The notes beneath the pieces were generated by a model. It was not told where the DNA came from. It saw only the letters and a program-made list of their open reading frames with translations, and did no database searches. This document shows positions 41,066 to 49,464 of a stretch of DNA of 52,202 nt, one piece after another. Position 1 is the first letter of the stretch. Every line of letters begins with the position of its first letter. A program made the position numbers and the translations under genes. Origin of the DNA: Acrocarpospora pleiomorpha (GTDB lineage: Bacteria > Actinomycetota > Actinomycetes > Streptosporangiales > Streptosporangiaceae). The DNA is taken from the NCBI RefSeq assembly GCF_009687885.1, contig NZ_BLAF01000077.1, positions 1-52,202 of the forward strand, read 5' to 3'.

Positions 41066-41101
41066 AAACGGTGATGTGAAGGATTGTCAGGATGACCGTT
41101 T
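41066..41101. promoter_or_regulatory. Inverted repeat before the nuclease/HerA operon
   Basis: AAACGGT (41066-41072) and ACCGTTT (41095-41101) flank 22 nt in an AT-richer leader (41035-41160), about 60 bp before the first start codon. Possible operator or leader stem. Confidence 0.45.
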
Positions 41102-41160
41102 GGGTGGTTTTGTAACTCCGGAATAGGCGATATTTCTGGATTTCCTACGCGTCAACTCGT

Positions 41161-42285
41161 GTGCCCTATACCCTGCGCAAAGTCACGTTTTCGGAGGAGT
41201 GTCCAGAGGGAGCCGGTGTGGCATTGTCATGGGGCGATCTCCCGGTCGGGAGAGTGCTCCGCTTTGCCGGAGTCGATTCCAACATTGATGCCAATGTGAT
41301 GGAATTGTTGTTGGATCCTTTACCGGAGACCGGCCCCGCCGTCATCACCTACGCGGCGGTTGAAGGTGATTCGGTCTCCGAGTTGGTGGAATCCATCCTC
41401 CGGGAGCTGGAAATACTGGCCATCGGACTTTTCCCGGCCTGGTTGCCCGAAGGGGAGAGGCTCTCCGGCCCCGGCGGCGGCGGAGTGGCGGCGGCGAGGA
41501 TCCTCGCGACGCGCCTGGCGTCGAGCACCCGTCATTTCGGACCGTTCCTGGCCGACCTCGCCAGCCGGGCCATCCAGCACCGCGGCCCATTGGTTCCTGG
41601 GCAGCGCGGTCCCAAAGGACGATCGTTCCCCGCGGAGTCGCGGGCGGCTGGTCTGGCCCGGGTCATCGCCTCCACGTTCGGCCGCGAATCGGCGGCGCTG
41701 GTCATCTACGTGCCGGAGAAGCTGACCTCCCATGGGGAGACCCTTCTGGTTGCCGGATGTGAGTGGCTGGCGCACCGGAGCGGCATGGGGATCTGGCTCG
41801 TCGGCCCCGAACTGCGCCGCGTCGAAAACCTCTACCTGAAGGTGCCCGCAGCGGTTAGGAGACTGGCCGACGAGATGACGGCACCGCCGCTCACCGCGAC
41901 GGTGGGAGTGCCGCCGATCGCCGGAAGGCCGCACGCGGGGAGTGCGGTCGAGCAGGCGATGGAGGCGGCCCTGGCGGAATGCGCGTGGGCTCATGGCCGG
42001 ACCTGGAATCAGACGTACCAGTCCAAGGACCCGTTGTTCGTGATGATTCGTACGGATCTGATGTGGGTCCCGGAGAAGTGCGTCGTGGAACTCGACGGAC
42101 CGGAACACGAGACGTTCGCCCAAATGGAGCGCGACCAGATTCGTGACCGGCACCTGGAACGTGACGGGTTCACGGTGTTGCGATTCACCAACCAGCAGAT
42201 AATGGGCGATCTACGGGCGGTTTTGCGCCACATCGAAGAATTCCTCCGGGGGCGACGCCTCGGAATGAGCGAAGGAGCAGGCTGA
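41161..42285 (+). CDS. DUF559/Vsr-like nuclease-domain protein
   Basis: 374 aa from GTG 41161. The C-terminal 105 residues are a PD-(D/E)xK fold of the Vsr/DUF559 type: SAVEQAMEAALAE helix, IRTDLMWVPE strand, VVELDGPEH catalytic strand, then RDQIRDRHLERDGFTVLRFT. The first 255 residues are unlike anything I recognise; a middle part LVIYVPEKLTSHGETLLVAG may be a separate domain. Overlaps the next gene (TGATG), so the operon is coupled. Likely the DNA-cutting part of the system. GC content is visibly below that of the flanking genes. Confidence 0.75.
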   Translation: MPYTLRKVTFSEECPEGAGVALSWGDLPVGRVLRFAGVDSNIDANVMELLLDPLPETGPAVITYAAVEGDSVSELVESILRELEILAIGLFPAWLPEGERLSGPGGGGVAAARILATRLASSTRHFGPFLADLASRAIQHRGPLVPGQRGPKGRSFPAESRAAGLARVIASTFGRESAALVIYVPEKLTSHGETLLVAGCEWLAHRSGMGIWLVGPELRRVENLYLKVPAAVRRLADEMTAPPLTATVGVPPIAGRPHAGSAVEQAMEAALAECAWAHGRTWNQTYQSKDPLFVMIRTDLMWVPEKCVVELDGPEHETFAQMERDQIRDRHLERDGFTVLRFTNQQIMGDLRAVLRHIEEFLRGRRLGMSEGAG

Positions 42286-42911
42286 TGTCCGAAGGAAGAC
42301 TCACATACCAGCAGGTCGCAGCTCTGCTCGTCTTGAGGGAGCTCGGAACCGCGTTGGCCAACAAGGAACTGAAAGAGGAGTGGGGCTTGGATCTCAAGCC
42401 CCCGAACCGCAAGGGTCTCATCGACTCCGGGTTGATTAAGTCGGAAACCAAAGCCAATCGAGCTCTGTGGTTCACGATCACACCGGCTGGTGAAGATCGC
42501 GCAATCGAGGAAGTACGCAAGGGAGTCCCGGTGACCTCCCGCTCGGGCAAGACGCTGGCTCTTCTGTACCTGCGGTCCCTCTTGGCGCCCAAAGTGGCGG
42601 TCCCAGCCGTCGAGGAACCCGTTCAGGCGTGGGTCACGACGGTGTCGCCGGAGGAAGTGGAAGACCGGATTCGCGAGGCCTATGCGAAGATCACGCCTGG
42701 CGCTGGCCGGTGGGCCGCGATGACCAAGCTGCGAGCCCTCCTGACGGACATCGACCGGGATCTCCAGGACGACGTTCTGCGCACCATGATGCTGGCAGGG
42801 CGGGTGGACATCGAGCCCGTTGCGATCTTGGGTGACCTGAAGCCCGAAGACCACGCCGCCGCGATCGTCATCGGCAGCACGCCCAACCATCAGTTCCGCG
42901 TCGGAGCGTGA
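42285..42911 (+). CDS. Winged-helix-like protein of the nuclease/HerA operon
   Basis: 208 aa, ATG 42285 with AAGGAG upstream. The N-terminal 75 residues read like a winged helix (TYQQVAALLVLREL, LANKELKEEWGL, GLIDSGLIKSE, ALWFTITPAGEDRA). The C-terminal part VEDRIREAYAKITPGAGRWAAMTKLRALL is helical. Probably a specificity or adaptor subunit between nuclease and ATPase. Family not recognised. Confidence 0.65.
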   Translation: MSEGRLTYQQVAALLVLRELGTALANKELKEEWGLDLKPPNRKGLIDSGLIKSETKANRALWFTITPAGEDRAIEEVRKGVPVTSRSGKTLALLYLRSLLAPKVAVPAVEEPVQAWVTTVSPEEVEDRIREAYAKITPGAGRWAAMTKLRALLTDIDRDLQDDVLRTMMLAGRVDIEPVAILGDLKPEDHAAAIVIGSTPNHQFRVGA

Positions 42912-42913
42912 CG

Positions 42914-45900
42914 ATGGTCACCGAATGGTACGCGCTGGAGAGTCTCAAGATCTTCTCGACCGTCAACGCCAGTGAGGATGTCTGGCGGCCGGTTCCGTTC
43001 CACGTGCCCGAGATGCACCCGGCGGCTTCCTACGCTCTTCGCTCCGGACTGGATGCCGCCGCTGACTCTCCCGTGACCAGCCCGATCGGGGTGGTCCTTG
43101 AGGGTGGCGCCGGAAGCGGAAAGACGCACCTGATGAGCTGGCTGCGTGAGCAGGTCATCCAGCGCGATGGTTACTTCTTCCTCATGGGCATTTTCGACGC
43201 CCGCAACTTCTGGGAAAGCGCCGTCGTGTCCATCCAGGACGGGCTGGCTCGGGTGGGCACAGATGAGGAGACCCAGCTCAAGCGGTTCCTTCGCAATCTG
43301 ACGGGCCTGATGCAGCTCCCGCGAAAGAACCAGCAGGCGATCATCGGCAACCAGATGGTCACCCGCGAAGATCTCGATCTGTTCATCGAGGCCCTGTACA
43401 GAATCGATCGCCGGGTTGGCAGAGAGGCACAAGACGTCGCTCGGGCTCTTGTGCTCCTGGGGGCCACTCACGATGCCCTGGTGGACATCGGCGAGTCCTA
43501 CATCTGCTCAATCGAGGATGGCGAGAGCTACCGGCTGAGTTGGGGCTTCCGGCAGGTCCACAAATCTCCGCAGGAGATCGTCCGTGACATCTCGCGGCTG
43601 CTGGCGTTGACCGGTCCGAGTGTGATGGCCTTCGACCAGCTCGACGCGTTCATCATGCAGAGCAGCCTCTTCGTCGAGGGCGGCCCCGACAGTTCGGCGA
43701 ACTCGGCAGTTCTTCAGTTCGCTCATGGGCTGACCAACCTTCGTGAGATGACCAGCCGAACCCTGACGGTTCTCTCCTGCCTGCCAGAGACGTGGACGCT
43801 GATTGAGGAGCGGGCTGTCAAGAGTTTCAAGGACCGCTTTCGGAAGGCCGCGTTCCTTCGGCGCATTCCAACTCCGGAGGTTGGGGCGGAGCTCGTCACC
43901 ATGCGACTCGCGGAGCACTTCAAGGACATTGGTTTCGACCGGCCATATCCAACGTGGCCAATCAAGCCGGAGGCTTTCGCTCAGGCTCCCTTCTACACTC
44001 CGCGTGAGGTCCTGGAATGTCTGTCCAGGCACATCCAGAAGTGCCTGCTCCAGGGCAAGATCACTGAGCTGGACAGCCTCGACGCGCCCTCAAACGAGGT
44101 CGGTCCTTTCCTGAAGTCTGATCCCGAAAAGGAAGTACTTCAGGCGATCGACACCAAGTTCGCAATGCTGGCGGATACGGCCGACGTCAGTGGAGCGCTG
44201 GATGCCGAGCTGGAGGATGCGGTTCTTCCTGACCTGATTTCGGCGGGCCTCCGGGCCTGGATCGTGGAGCAGCGCGGGACGTCCGCGCGTTACCGGGTCG
44301 ACCCGCCAATGGGCCAGAAGACCTCTCTTCACGCGGGTCTCAAGCAAGTCCTGAACGAGGCAACCGAAGACGAGATCCACTGGGCGTTCCGCGGCATCGC
44401 CGCCACGCACCATCTCGCGGCGCTGACCCGGCTCCGCAAGGCGGTGCTCAAAGCCGGTCTCGCGGAGGAGAGTCCCAAGCGCCGGTTGATCATCATCCGG
44501 AACATCCCGTGGAACTCCGGGCCGGTCACCCAGGAAGCGGTTGCCGGCTTCCACGCCAGGGGCGGCCGGGTGATCGAGGCCGACGAAGAGAACCTCAAGG
44601 TGCTGTACGCCCTTCGGGACCTCTTCGCGGAGAACCTCCCGCACCTCGACCAGTGGATCGCCAGCAGGAAACCCACCGCCAACCTCAAGCTCCTCAAGGA
44701 CGCTTTAGATGATTGGCCGGATCAGGAGCCTCAAGCCCCAAAAGCCCCTGAAGGGCCGCCCGCGCAGGCGAAGCCCGTACTGACTCACGAGGCCGGTACC
44801 TCGGAGGAAAGCCGGCCGGTCGGGGTGCCGTCGCTGACCGTAGGGCGCTCGTACGATCGCGGGCTTCCGGTCTCCGTCGAGTTGGAGGCGCTCCGTAAAC
44901 ACATTGCGATCTTCGCGGGATCCGGCTCGGGAAAGACCGTACTGATCAGGCGAATCATCGAGGAGTGCGCCCTTCAGGGCGTCTCCTCGATCGTGCTCGA
45001 CCCGAACAACGACCTCGCCCGTCTCGGCGACGCCTGGCCGGAGGAGCCTTCCGCCTGGGGCCCCGGTGATGGGGGTCGGGCGGCTCGTTACATCGCGGAC
45101 ACCGATGTCGTGGTCTGGACGCCGCGCAGGGAGAAGGGCCGTCCGCTGGCCTTCCAGCCGTTGCCCGACTTCTCCAGCGTCCGGGACGACGTCGACGAGT
45201 TCAACGAAGCCGTCCACGCCGCCATGGCGGCGCTCGCCCCACGGGCGAAGGTGGAAGGCGGCACCAGCAAGGCCCAGGTCGCTCGGGCGGTGCTCATGGA
45301 AGCGGTTGTCCACTTCGGGAAGTACAAGAGCGGCGGCCTCGACGGGCTGATCAATCTGCTCGCCGACTTCCCCGAGGACATCAGTCAGATCAACGGAGCA
45401 GCGAAGATCGCGGATGGGCTCGCCCAGGTGCTCCGGGCTGCCGCCGTGACCGATCCGCTGTTCGGTGGAGAAGGTGAGCCGGTCGATCCCGGGCAACTTC
45501 TCACTCCGGCCGCGGGGAAGCGGGCCCGGGTTTCGGTCATCAGCTTCGTGGGGCTCCAGAGCGACTCCGACCGGCAGTCCTTCGTGAACCAGTTGCAGAT
45601 GGCGCTGTTCGCCTGGATCAAGAAGAACCCCGCCGGTGACCTGCCCCTCGGTGGGCTCTTCGTCATGGACGAAGCGCAGACCTTCGCCCCCTCTGGCGCC
45701 ATGACCGCGTGCACGCAGAGCACACTCGCCCTCGCTTCCCAGGCCCGGAAGTACGGGCTCGGGCTGGTGTTCGCGACCCAGGCGCCCAAGGGCCTGCACA
45801 ACCGGATCCCGGGCAACGCGGCAACACAGTTCTTCGGCCTGCTCAACGCGGATGTGCAGATCGAGGCCGCCAAGGCGATGGCCCGCGTCAAAGGCGGCAG

Positions 45901-46051
45901 CGCCGATGACATCGGTTCGCTTCGCAGCGGCCAGTTCTACGTCGCACCTGAGGGCGCGGGGTTCGCGAAGGTGCGGACACCGCTGTGTCTGACCCATCAC
46001 CCCAGGGCGCCGCTGACGACCGAGGAGGTCATCGCCCGAGCGAGCCGATGA
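42914..46051 (+). CDS. Large ATPase with N-terminal P-loop and HerA/DUF87 C-terminus
   Basis: 1045 aa from ATG 42914 (GGAG 7 nt upstream); GTG 42908 overlaps the previous stop but is too close to the site. N-terminal NTPase: GGAGSGKTHL (about 64), Walker B SVMAFDQLDAF (about 235), TVLSCLPETW sensor. Middle helical region. C-terminal HerA-like ATPase: AGSGSGKTVLIRRI (about 668), SSIVLDPNNDLARLGD, LGGLFVMDEAQTF (about 915), LVFATQAPKGLHN and a C-terminal arginine-bearing loop. HerA family ATPases move along or load on DNA as rings. With nuclease and wHTH partners it suggests DNA surveillance and cleavage. Confidence 0.82.
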   Translation: MVTEWYALESLKIFSTVNASEDVWRPVPFHVPEMHPAASYALRSGLDAAADSPVTSPIGVVLEGGAGSGKTHLMSWLREQVIQRDGYFFLMGIFDARNFWESAVVSIQDGLARVGTDEETQLKRFLRNLTGLMQLPRKNQQAIIGNQMVTREDLDLFIEALYRIDRRVGREAQDVARALVLLGATHDALVDIGESYICSIEDGESYRLSWGFRQVHKSPQEIVRDISRLLALTGPSVMAFDQLDAFIMQSSLFVEGGPDSSANSAVLQFAHGLTNLREMTSRTLTVLSCLPETWTLIEERAVKSFKDRFRKAAFLRRIPTPEVGAELVTMRLAEHFKDIGFDRPYPTWPIKPEAFAQAPFYTPREVLECLSRHIQKCLLQGKITELDSLDAPSNEVGPFLKSDPEKEVLQAIDTKFAMLADTADVSGALDAELEDAVLPDLISAGLRAWIVEQRGTSARYRVDPPMGQKTSLHAGLKQVLNEATEDEIHWAFRGIAATHHLAALTRLRKAVLKAGLAEESPKRRLIIIRNIPWNSGPVTQEAVAGFHARGGRVIEADEENLKVLYALRDLFAENLPHLDQWIASRKPTANLKLLKDALDDWPDQEPQAPKAPEGPPAQAKPVLTHEAGTSEESRPVGVPSLTVGRSYDRGLPVSVELEALRKHIAIFAGSGSGKTVLIRRIIEECALQGVSSIVLDPNNDLARLGDAWPEEPSAWGPGDGGRAARYIADTDVVVWTPRREKGRPLAFQPLPDFSSVRDDVDEFNEAVHAAMAALAPRAKVEGGTSKAQVARAVLMEAVVHFGKYKSGGLDGLINLLADFPEDISQINGAAKIADGLAQVLRAAAVTDPLFGGEGEPVDPGQLLTPAAGKRARVSVISFVGLQSDSDRQSFVNQLQMALFAWIKKNPAGDLPLGGLFVMDEAQTFAPSGAMTACTQSTLALASQARKYGLGLVFATQAPKGLHNRIPGNAATQFFGLLNADVQIEAAKAMARVKGGSADDIGSLRSGQFYVAPEGAGFAKVRTPLCLTHHPRAPLTTEEVIARASR

Positions 46052-46063
46052 CCTTGCAGGTCA

Positions 46064-46079
46064 GCCGGTACATACCGGC
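46064..46079. promoter_or_regulatory. Perfect palindrome GCCGGTA-CA-TACCGGC
   Basis: Directly after the ATPase gene and 12 bp before the PucR-type regulator start. It could be the operator of that regulator or a terminator stem. Confidence 0.5.
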
Positions 46080-46090
46080 ACAGGACCCGT

Positions 46091-48022
46091 ATGCTCGGGC
46101 ACATGGTATTGCCCGCGCAGCGGGCGCTGGTCCCCCTGGAGTCGGTGCTCGGACTGCTGGACCTGCTGCTCGATGAGACGGCCGACGAGCAGAGCGCCGT
46201 CGCGCCTCTCGCCGAGTTACTCGACGGCGCCGAGCTGGCCGGCGTGCTACGGCGGACGCGGCAGGTGCGGGCGGCGCTTGCGCGGTGGCGCCGGCGCGAC
46301 CAGGAGCTGTCCGCGCTGCTGTCCAGCGCGCGTGAGCTGGCCGAGCTGCGCGATCTGGACGCGCTGCTGGACCGCTTGGTGGCCCGGGCGCATGGCCTGG
46401 TGGGCACCGACGTGACGTATCTGTCGGAGTTCGACCAGGAGACCGATGAGTTGCGGGTGCGCTCGACACTGGGCACGTTCGCGCCCGAGTTCCGCCGGCT
46501 TCGGGTGCCTCCGGGAAAGGGGCTGGCCGGCAAGGTCGTGTCCACGCGCAGCCCGCAGTGGACGACGGACTACGACCACTATCTCGACGTCCCGCATGAC
46601 GCGGAGATCGACGAAGCCGTGCGGGCCGAGGGGCTGGTGTCGCTGCTCGGTGTGCCGCTGGTGGCGGGCGACCGCGTGCTGGGGGTGCTGTTCGCGGCCA
46701 ACCGCGACGAGCACGCGTTCACGCCCGAGGAGATCGCGCTGCTGTCGGCGTTCGCCGACCACGCGGCCGTGGTGTTGCAGACGGTGCACCTGCTGGCGCA
46801 GGCCCGCGCGTCGGCCGAGGCGGCGCGGGCGGCCAACGATGATCTCGCGCGCACCATGGCGGCGAGGGAACGCGCCAGCGCGGTGCATCAGGACCTCACC
46901 CATGCGGTGCTGCGCGGGGGCACCGCGCACGAGGTGGCCCGGACGCTGGCCGCCTCGTTGGGACGGTCGGTGGAGATCTTCGACCGCGACCTGGCCCCGC
47001 TCGCCTCGGCGCGGACCGATGCCGCGCGGGAGTCCTCGCCCGTGACCGCGCACGTACGCGCCGCGGTCGAGCGCAGCCGTACCACGGGACGGTGCGTGTT
47101 CCTGGACCCGTCGGATGACGGGGCGTCTGTCGTGGTCGCCGTGGTGGCCGCCGAGACGCTGCTCGGCGCGATCCTCGTCGGCCACGGCGAGCTCGCGCTG
47201 GGCTCGGTCGAGCGGCGCACGATCGAGCGCGCGGCGCAGATCGTGGCCCTGCTGGCGCTGAAGCGGGAGGCCGTCGCCGAGGCCGAGGAGCGGGTGCGGG
47301 GAGAGCTGATCTCCGACATCCTGCTGGGCGACGGCGCGCACCGCGAGGAGCTGATGTTGCGGGCCCGCGCCCGCGGGGTCCGGCTGGAGTCGCTGCGCAT
47401 GGTCGTGGCGGTGCTGGTGCCGCGGGACCGGCGCAGGGCGGCCGTGCAGGCGCTCGGCACCTGGCGCCCCGGCCTGCTGGCCGGTGAGCACTCGGGCTGT
47501 GTGGTCGTGCTGACGGACGCGGCCGACCCCGACAGCGCGGCGGCCGAGGTCCGTGAGCGGGTACGCCCGCTGACGGGGGCGCCGGTGCTCGTGGCGGCCG
47601 ACGCGCCCGTCGCCACCTGGGGCGAGCTGGGCGCCCGGTTCGAGCCGCTGCGCCAGTGCGCCGAACTGCTGCACGGCATGGGCATCCAGGACACGGCCGT
47701 CAACGCGGCGGCCTACCAGCCGTACCTGGCCCTGTTCGGCGCCGGGCGCGACGGGATCGTCGCGTTCACCGAGGCGGTGCTCGGGCCGGTGCTGCGCTGG
47801 GACCGCGATCATTCGACCGACCTGATGAAGACGTTGCGCGCCTATGTCGACTCGCTCTGCAGCCCGGCGCGGGCGGCGCGAGCGCTGAACATGCACATCA
47901 ACACGGTCAACCAGCGCCTGGAAAGGATCACCCTGCTGCTCGGCCCCGCGTGGCGCGAGCCGGAGCCGTTCTTTCGCGTCACCGTTGCCGTACGTATGCA
48001 CGCCCTCGCGACCGGTCTGTGA
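46091..48022 (+). CDS. GAF-domain PucR/CdaR-type transcriptional regulator
   Basis: 643 aa. An N-terminal coiled-coil-like segment (about 1-80) leads to a GAF domain (about 90-235, LRDLDALLDRLVARAHGLVG... GVLFAANRDEHAFTPEEIALLSAFADHAAVVL). A second sensory region and the C-terminal PucR helix-turn-helix follow (LMKTLRAYVDSLCSPARAARALNMHINTVNQRLERI, about 578-615). Start ATG 46091 with AGGA at 5 nt; ATG 46103 is possible. Most likely the activator of the HMG-CoA reductase / hydantoinase genes downstream. Confidence 0.88.
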   Translation: MLGHMVLPAQRALVPLESVLGLLDLLLDETADEQSAVAPLAELLDGAELAGVLRRTRQVRAALARWRRRDQELSALLSSARELAELRDLDALLDRLVARAHGLVGTDVTYLSEFDQETDELRVRSTLGTFAPEFRRLRVPPGKGLAGKVVSTRSPQWTTDYDHYLDVPHDAEIDEAVRAEGLVSLLGVPLVAGDRVLGVLFAANRDEHAFTPEEIALLSAFADHAAVVLQTVHLLAQARASAEAARAANDDLARTMAARERASAVHQDLTHAVLRGGTAHEVARTLAASLGRSVEIFDRDLAPLASARTDAARESSPVTAHVRAAVERSRTTGRCVFLDPSDDGASVVVAVVAAETLLGAILVGHGELALGSVERRTIERAAQIVALLALKREAVAEAEERVRGELISDILLGDGAHREELMLRARARGVRLESLRMVVAVLVPRDRRRAAVQALGTWRPGLLAGEHSGCVVVLTDAADPDSAAAEVRERVRPLTGAPVLVAADAPVATWGELGARFEPLRQCAELLHGMGIQDTAVNAAAYQPYLALFGAGRDGIVAFTEAVLGPVLRWDRDHSTDLMKTLRAYVDSLCSPARAARALNMHINTVNQRLERITLLLGPAWREPEPFFRVTVAVRMHALATGL

Positions 48023-48030
48023 TCTACGTC

Positions 48031-48076
48031 GATTCACACATGGCAATGGCTTCAACGGCGTGTGATTCACCCATGG
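48031..48076. promoter_or_regulatory. Direct repeat GATTCAC(A/C)CATGG, 33-bp period
   Basis: Copies at 48031-48043 and 48064-48076 differ at one base and lie three helical turns apart between the PucR gene and HMG-CoA reductase, a likely activator site. A small hairpin AGCCGC/GCGGCT (48112-48130) follows. Confidence 0.6.
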
Positions 48077-48168
48077 GCGCGGCTTTCGGGTCGGACTTAA
48101 GCTTCCGCACAAGCCGCTTGCGTTGCGGCTCGGTTAACAGCCTGTTTCGGCGGTATGCGGGAGGCATC

Positions 48169-49461
48169 GTGGGTGTTCACAGCCGGTTGGCGGGGTTTCG
48201 CGACCTGTCGCCCGGGGAGCGGCGGGCCATCGCCGCGAAGAGCGCGGGGCTCGATCCCGGCGCGCTCGACGTGCTCGATCCGGCCGCCGGGCTCACCCTG
48301 GACCAGGCCGACCACATGATCGAGAACGTGGTCGGGGTTCTCGGGGTGCCGGTGGGCGTGGCCACGAACTTCAGCGTCAACGGATCCGATGTCCTGGTGC
48401 CGATGGCGACGGAGGAGCCGTCGGTGGTCGCCGCGGCGAGCAACGCCGCGCGCATCGCCCGCATCCACGGCGGCTTCGCCACGACGTGCTCGGCGCCGAT
48501 CATGCAGGCGCAGGTGCAGGTGCTGGGCGCGGCCGATCCCCACGCGGCGCGGCTGCGGCTGCTGGAGGCGCGCGGTGAGCTCGCCGAGTTGGCGAACACG
48601 CAGGACCCGCGCCTGGTGGAGTTCGGCGGCGGCGTACGGGACATCACCGTACGGCTCGTGCCGTCGGGCGAGGACGTCTACGTCGTGCTCCACCTCGTGG
48701 TCGACGTGCGGGACGCGATGGGCGCCAACGCGGTGAACACGATGGCGGAGGCCGTGGCGACCAGGGTGGGTGAGATCGCCGGGGGCCGTACCCTGCTGCG
48801 GATCCTGACCAACAAGGCGGACCTGCGCCTGGCCAGGGCACGCGCCGTCTTCGACGCCGAGGCCCTCGGCGGCTCGCGGGTGGTGCGGGACATCGTGCAC
48901 GCGGCGGCGCTGGCCGAGGCCGATCCGTACCGGGCGGCGACGCACAACAAGGGCATCATGAACGGCGTCACCGCCGTCGTGCTGGCGACGGGCAACGACA
49001 CCCGCGCGGTCGAAGCGGGCGCGCACTCCCACGCGATCGCCCCGGACGGCCGCTACACCTCCCTGTCCCACTTCGAGCGCGACGCCGAAGGCAACCTGTC
49101 CGGCTCCCTGGAACTGCCCATGCCGGTCGGCCTGGTCGGCGGGGCCACGAAGGTGCACCCGGTGGCGCGCGCGGCGGTGCGGCTGCTGGGGGTACGGACC
49201 GCGAGCGAGCTGGCCGGCATCGTCGCCGCGGTCGGGCTCGCGCAGAACCTCGCCGCGCTGCGGGCCCTGGCCACCGAGGGCATCCAGCGAGGACACATGT
49301 CACTGCACGCGCGCAACGTGGCGGTGACCGCGGGCGCGAGCCCCGAAGAGATTCCCACGGTGGTCGCGCGCATGCTCACCGCCAAGGCGGTACGCGCCGA
49401 CCGTGCCGAGCAGATCCTGGCCGAGCTCCGTGCCGGAGCCGGTGCAGCCGAAGGAGATTGA
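48169..49461 (+). CDS. mvaA: Class II (degradative) hydroxymethylglutaryl-CoA reductase
   Basis: 430 aa from GTG 48169 with GGGAGG 4 nt upstream; the open frame continues further back into the regulator without coding sense. Class II HMG-CoA reductase motifs: ENVVGVLGVPVGVA, LVPMATEEPSVVAAAS, ATHNKGIMNG (catalytic Lys), and GHMSLHARN (catalytic His) near the C-terminus. Class II enzymes are soluble and usually interconvert mevalonate and HMG-CoA with NAD(H), oxidatively in catabolism. No other mevalonate pathway gene is in view, and the MEP gene ispE is present, which favours a catabolic role. Confidence 0.93.
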   Translation: MGVHSRLAGFRDLSPGERRAIAAKSAGLDPGALDVLDPAAGLTLDQADHMIENVVGVLGVPVGVATNFSVNGSDVLVPMATEEPSVVAAASNAARIARIHGGFATTCSAPIMQAQVQVLGAADPHAARLRLLEARGELAELANTQDPRLVEFGGGVRDITVRLVPSGEDVYVVLHLVVDVRDAMGANAVNTMAEAVATRVGEIAGGRTLLRILTNKADLRLARARAVFDAEALGGSRVVRDIVHAAALAEADPYRAATHNKGIMNGVTAVVLATGNDTRAVEAGAHSHAIAPDGRYTSLSHFERDAEGNLSGSLELPMPVGLVGGATKVHPVARAAVRLLGVRTASELAGIVAAVGLAQNLAALRALATEGIQRGHMSLHARNVAVTAGASPEEIPTVVARMLTAKAVRADRAEQILAELRAGAGAAEGD

Positions 49462-49464
49462 GCC

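Noticed and set aside
47656..49461. HMG-CoA reductase starting inside the regulator
   Set aside because: GTG 48169 has an excellent ribosome site and begins the reductase homology.
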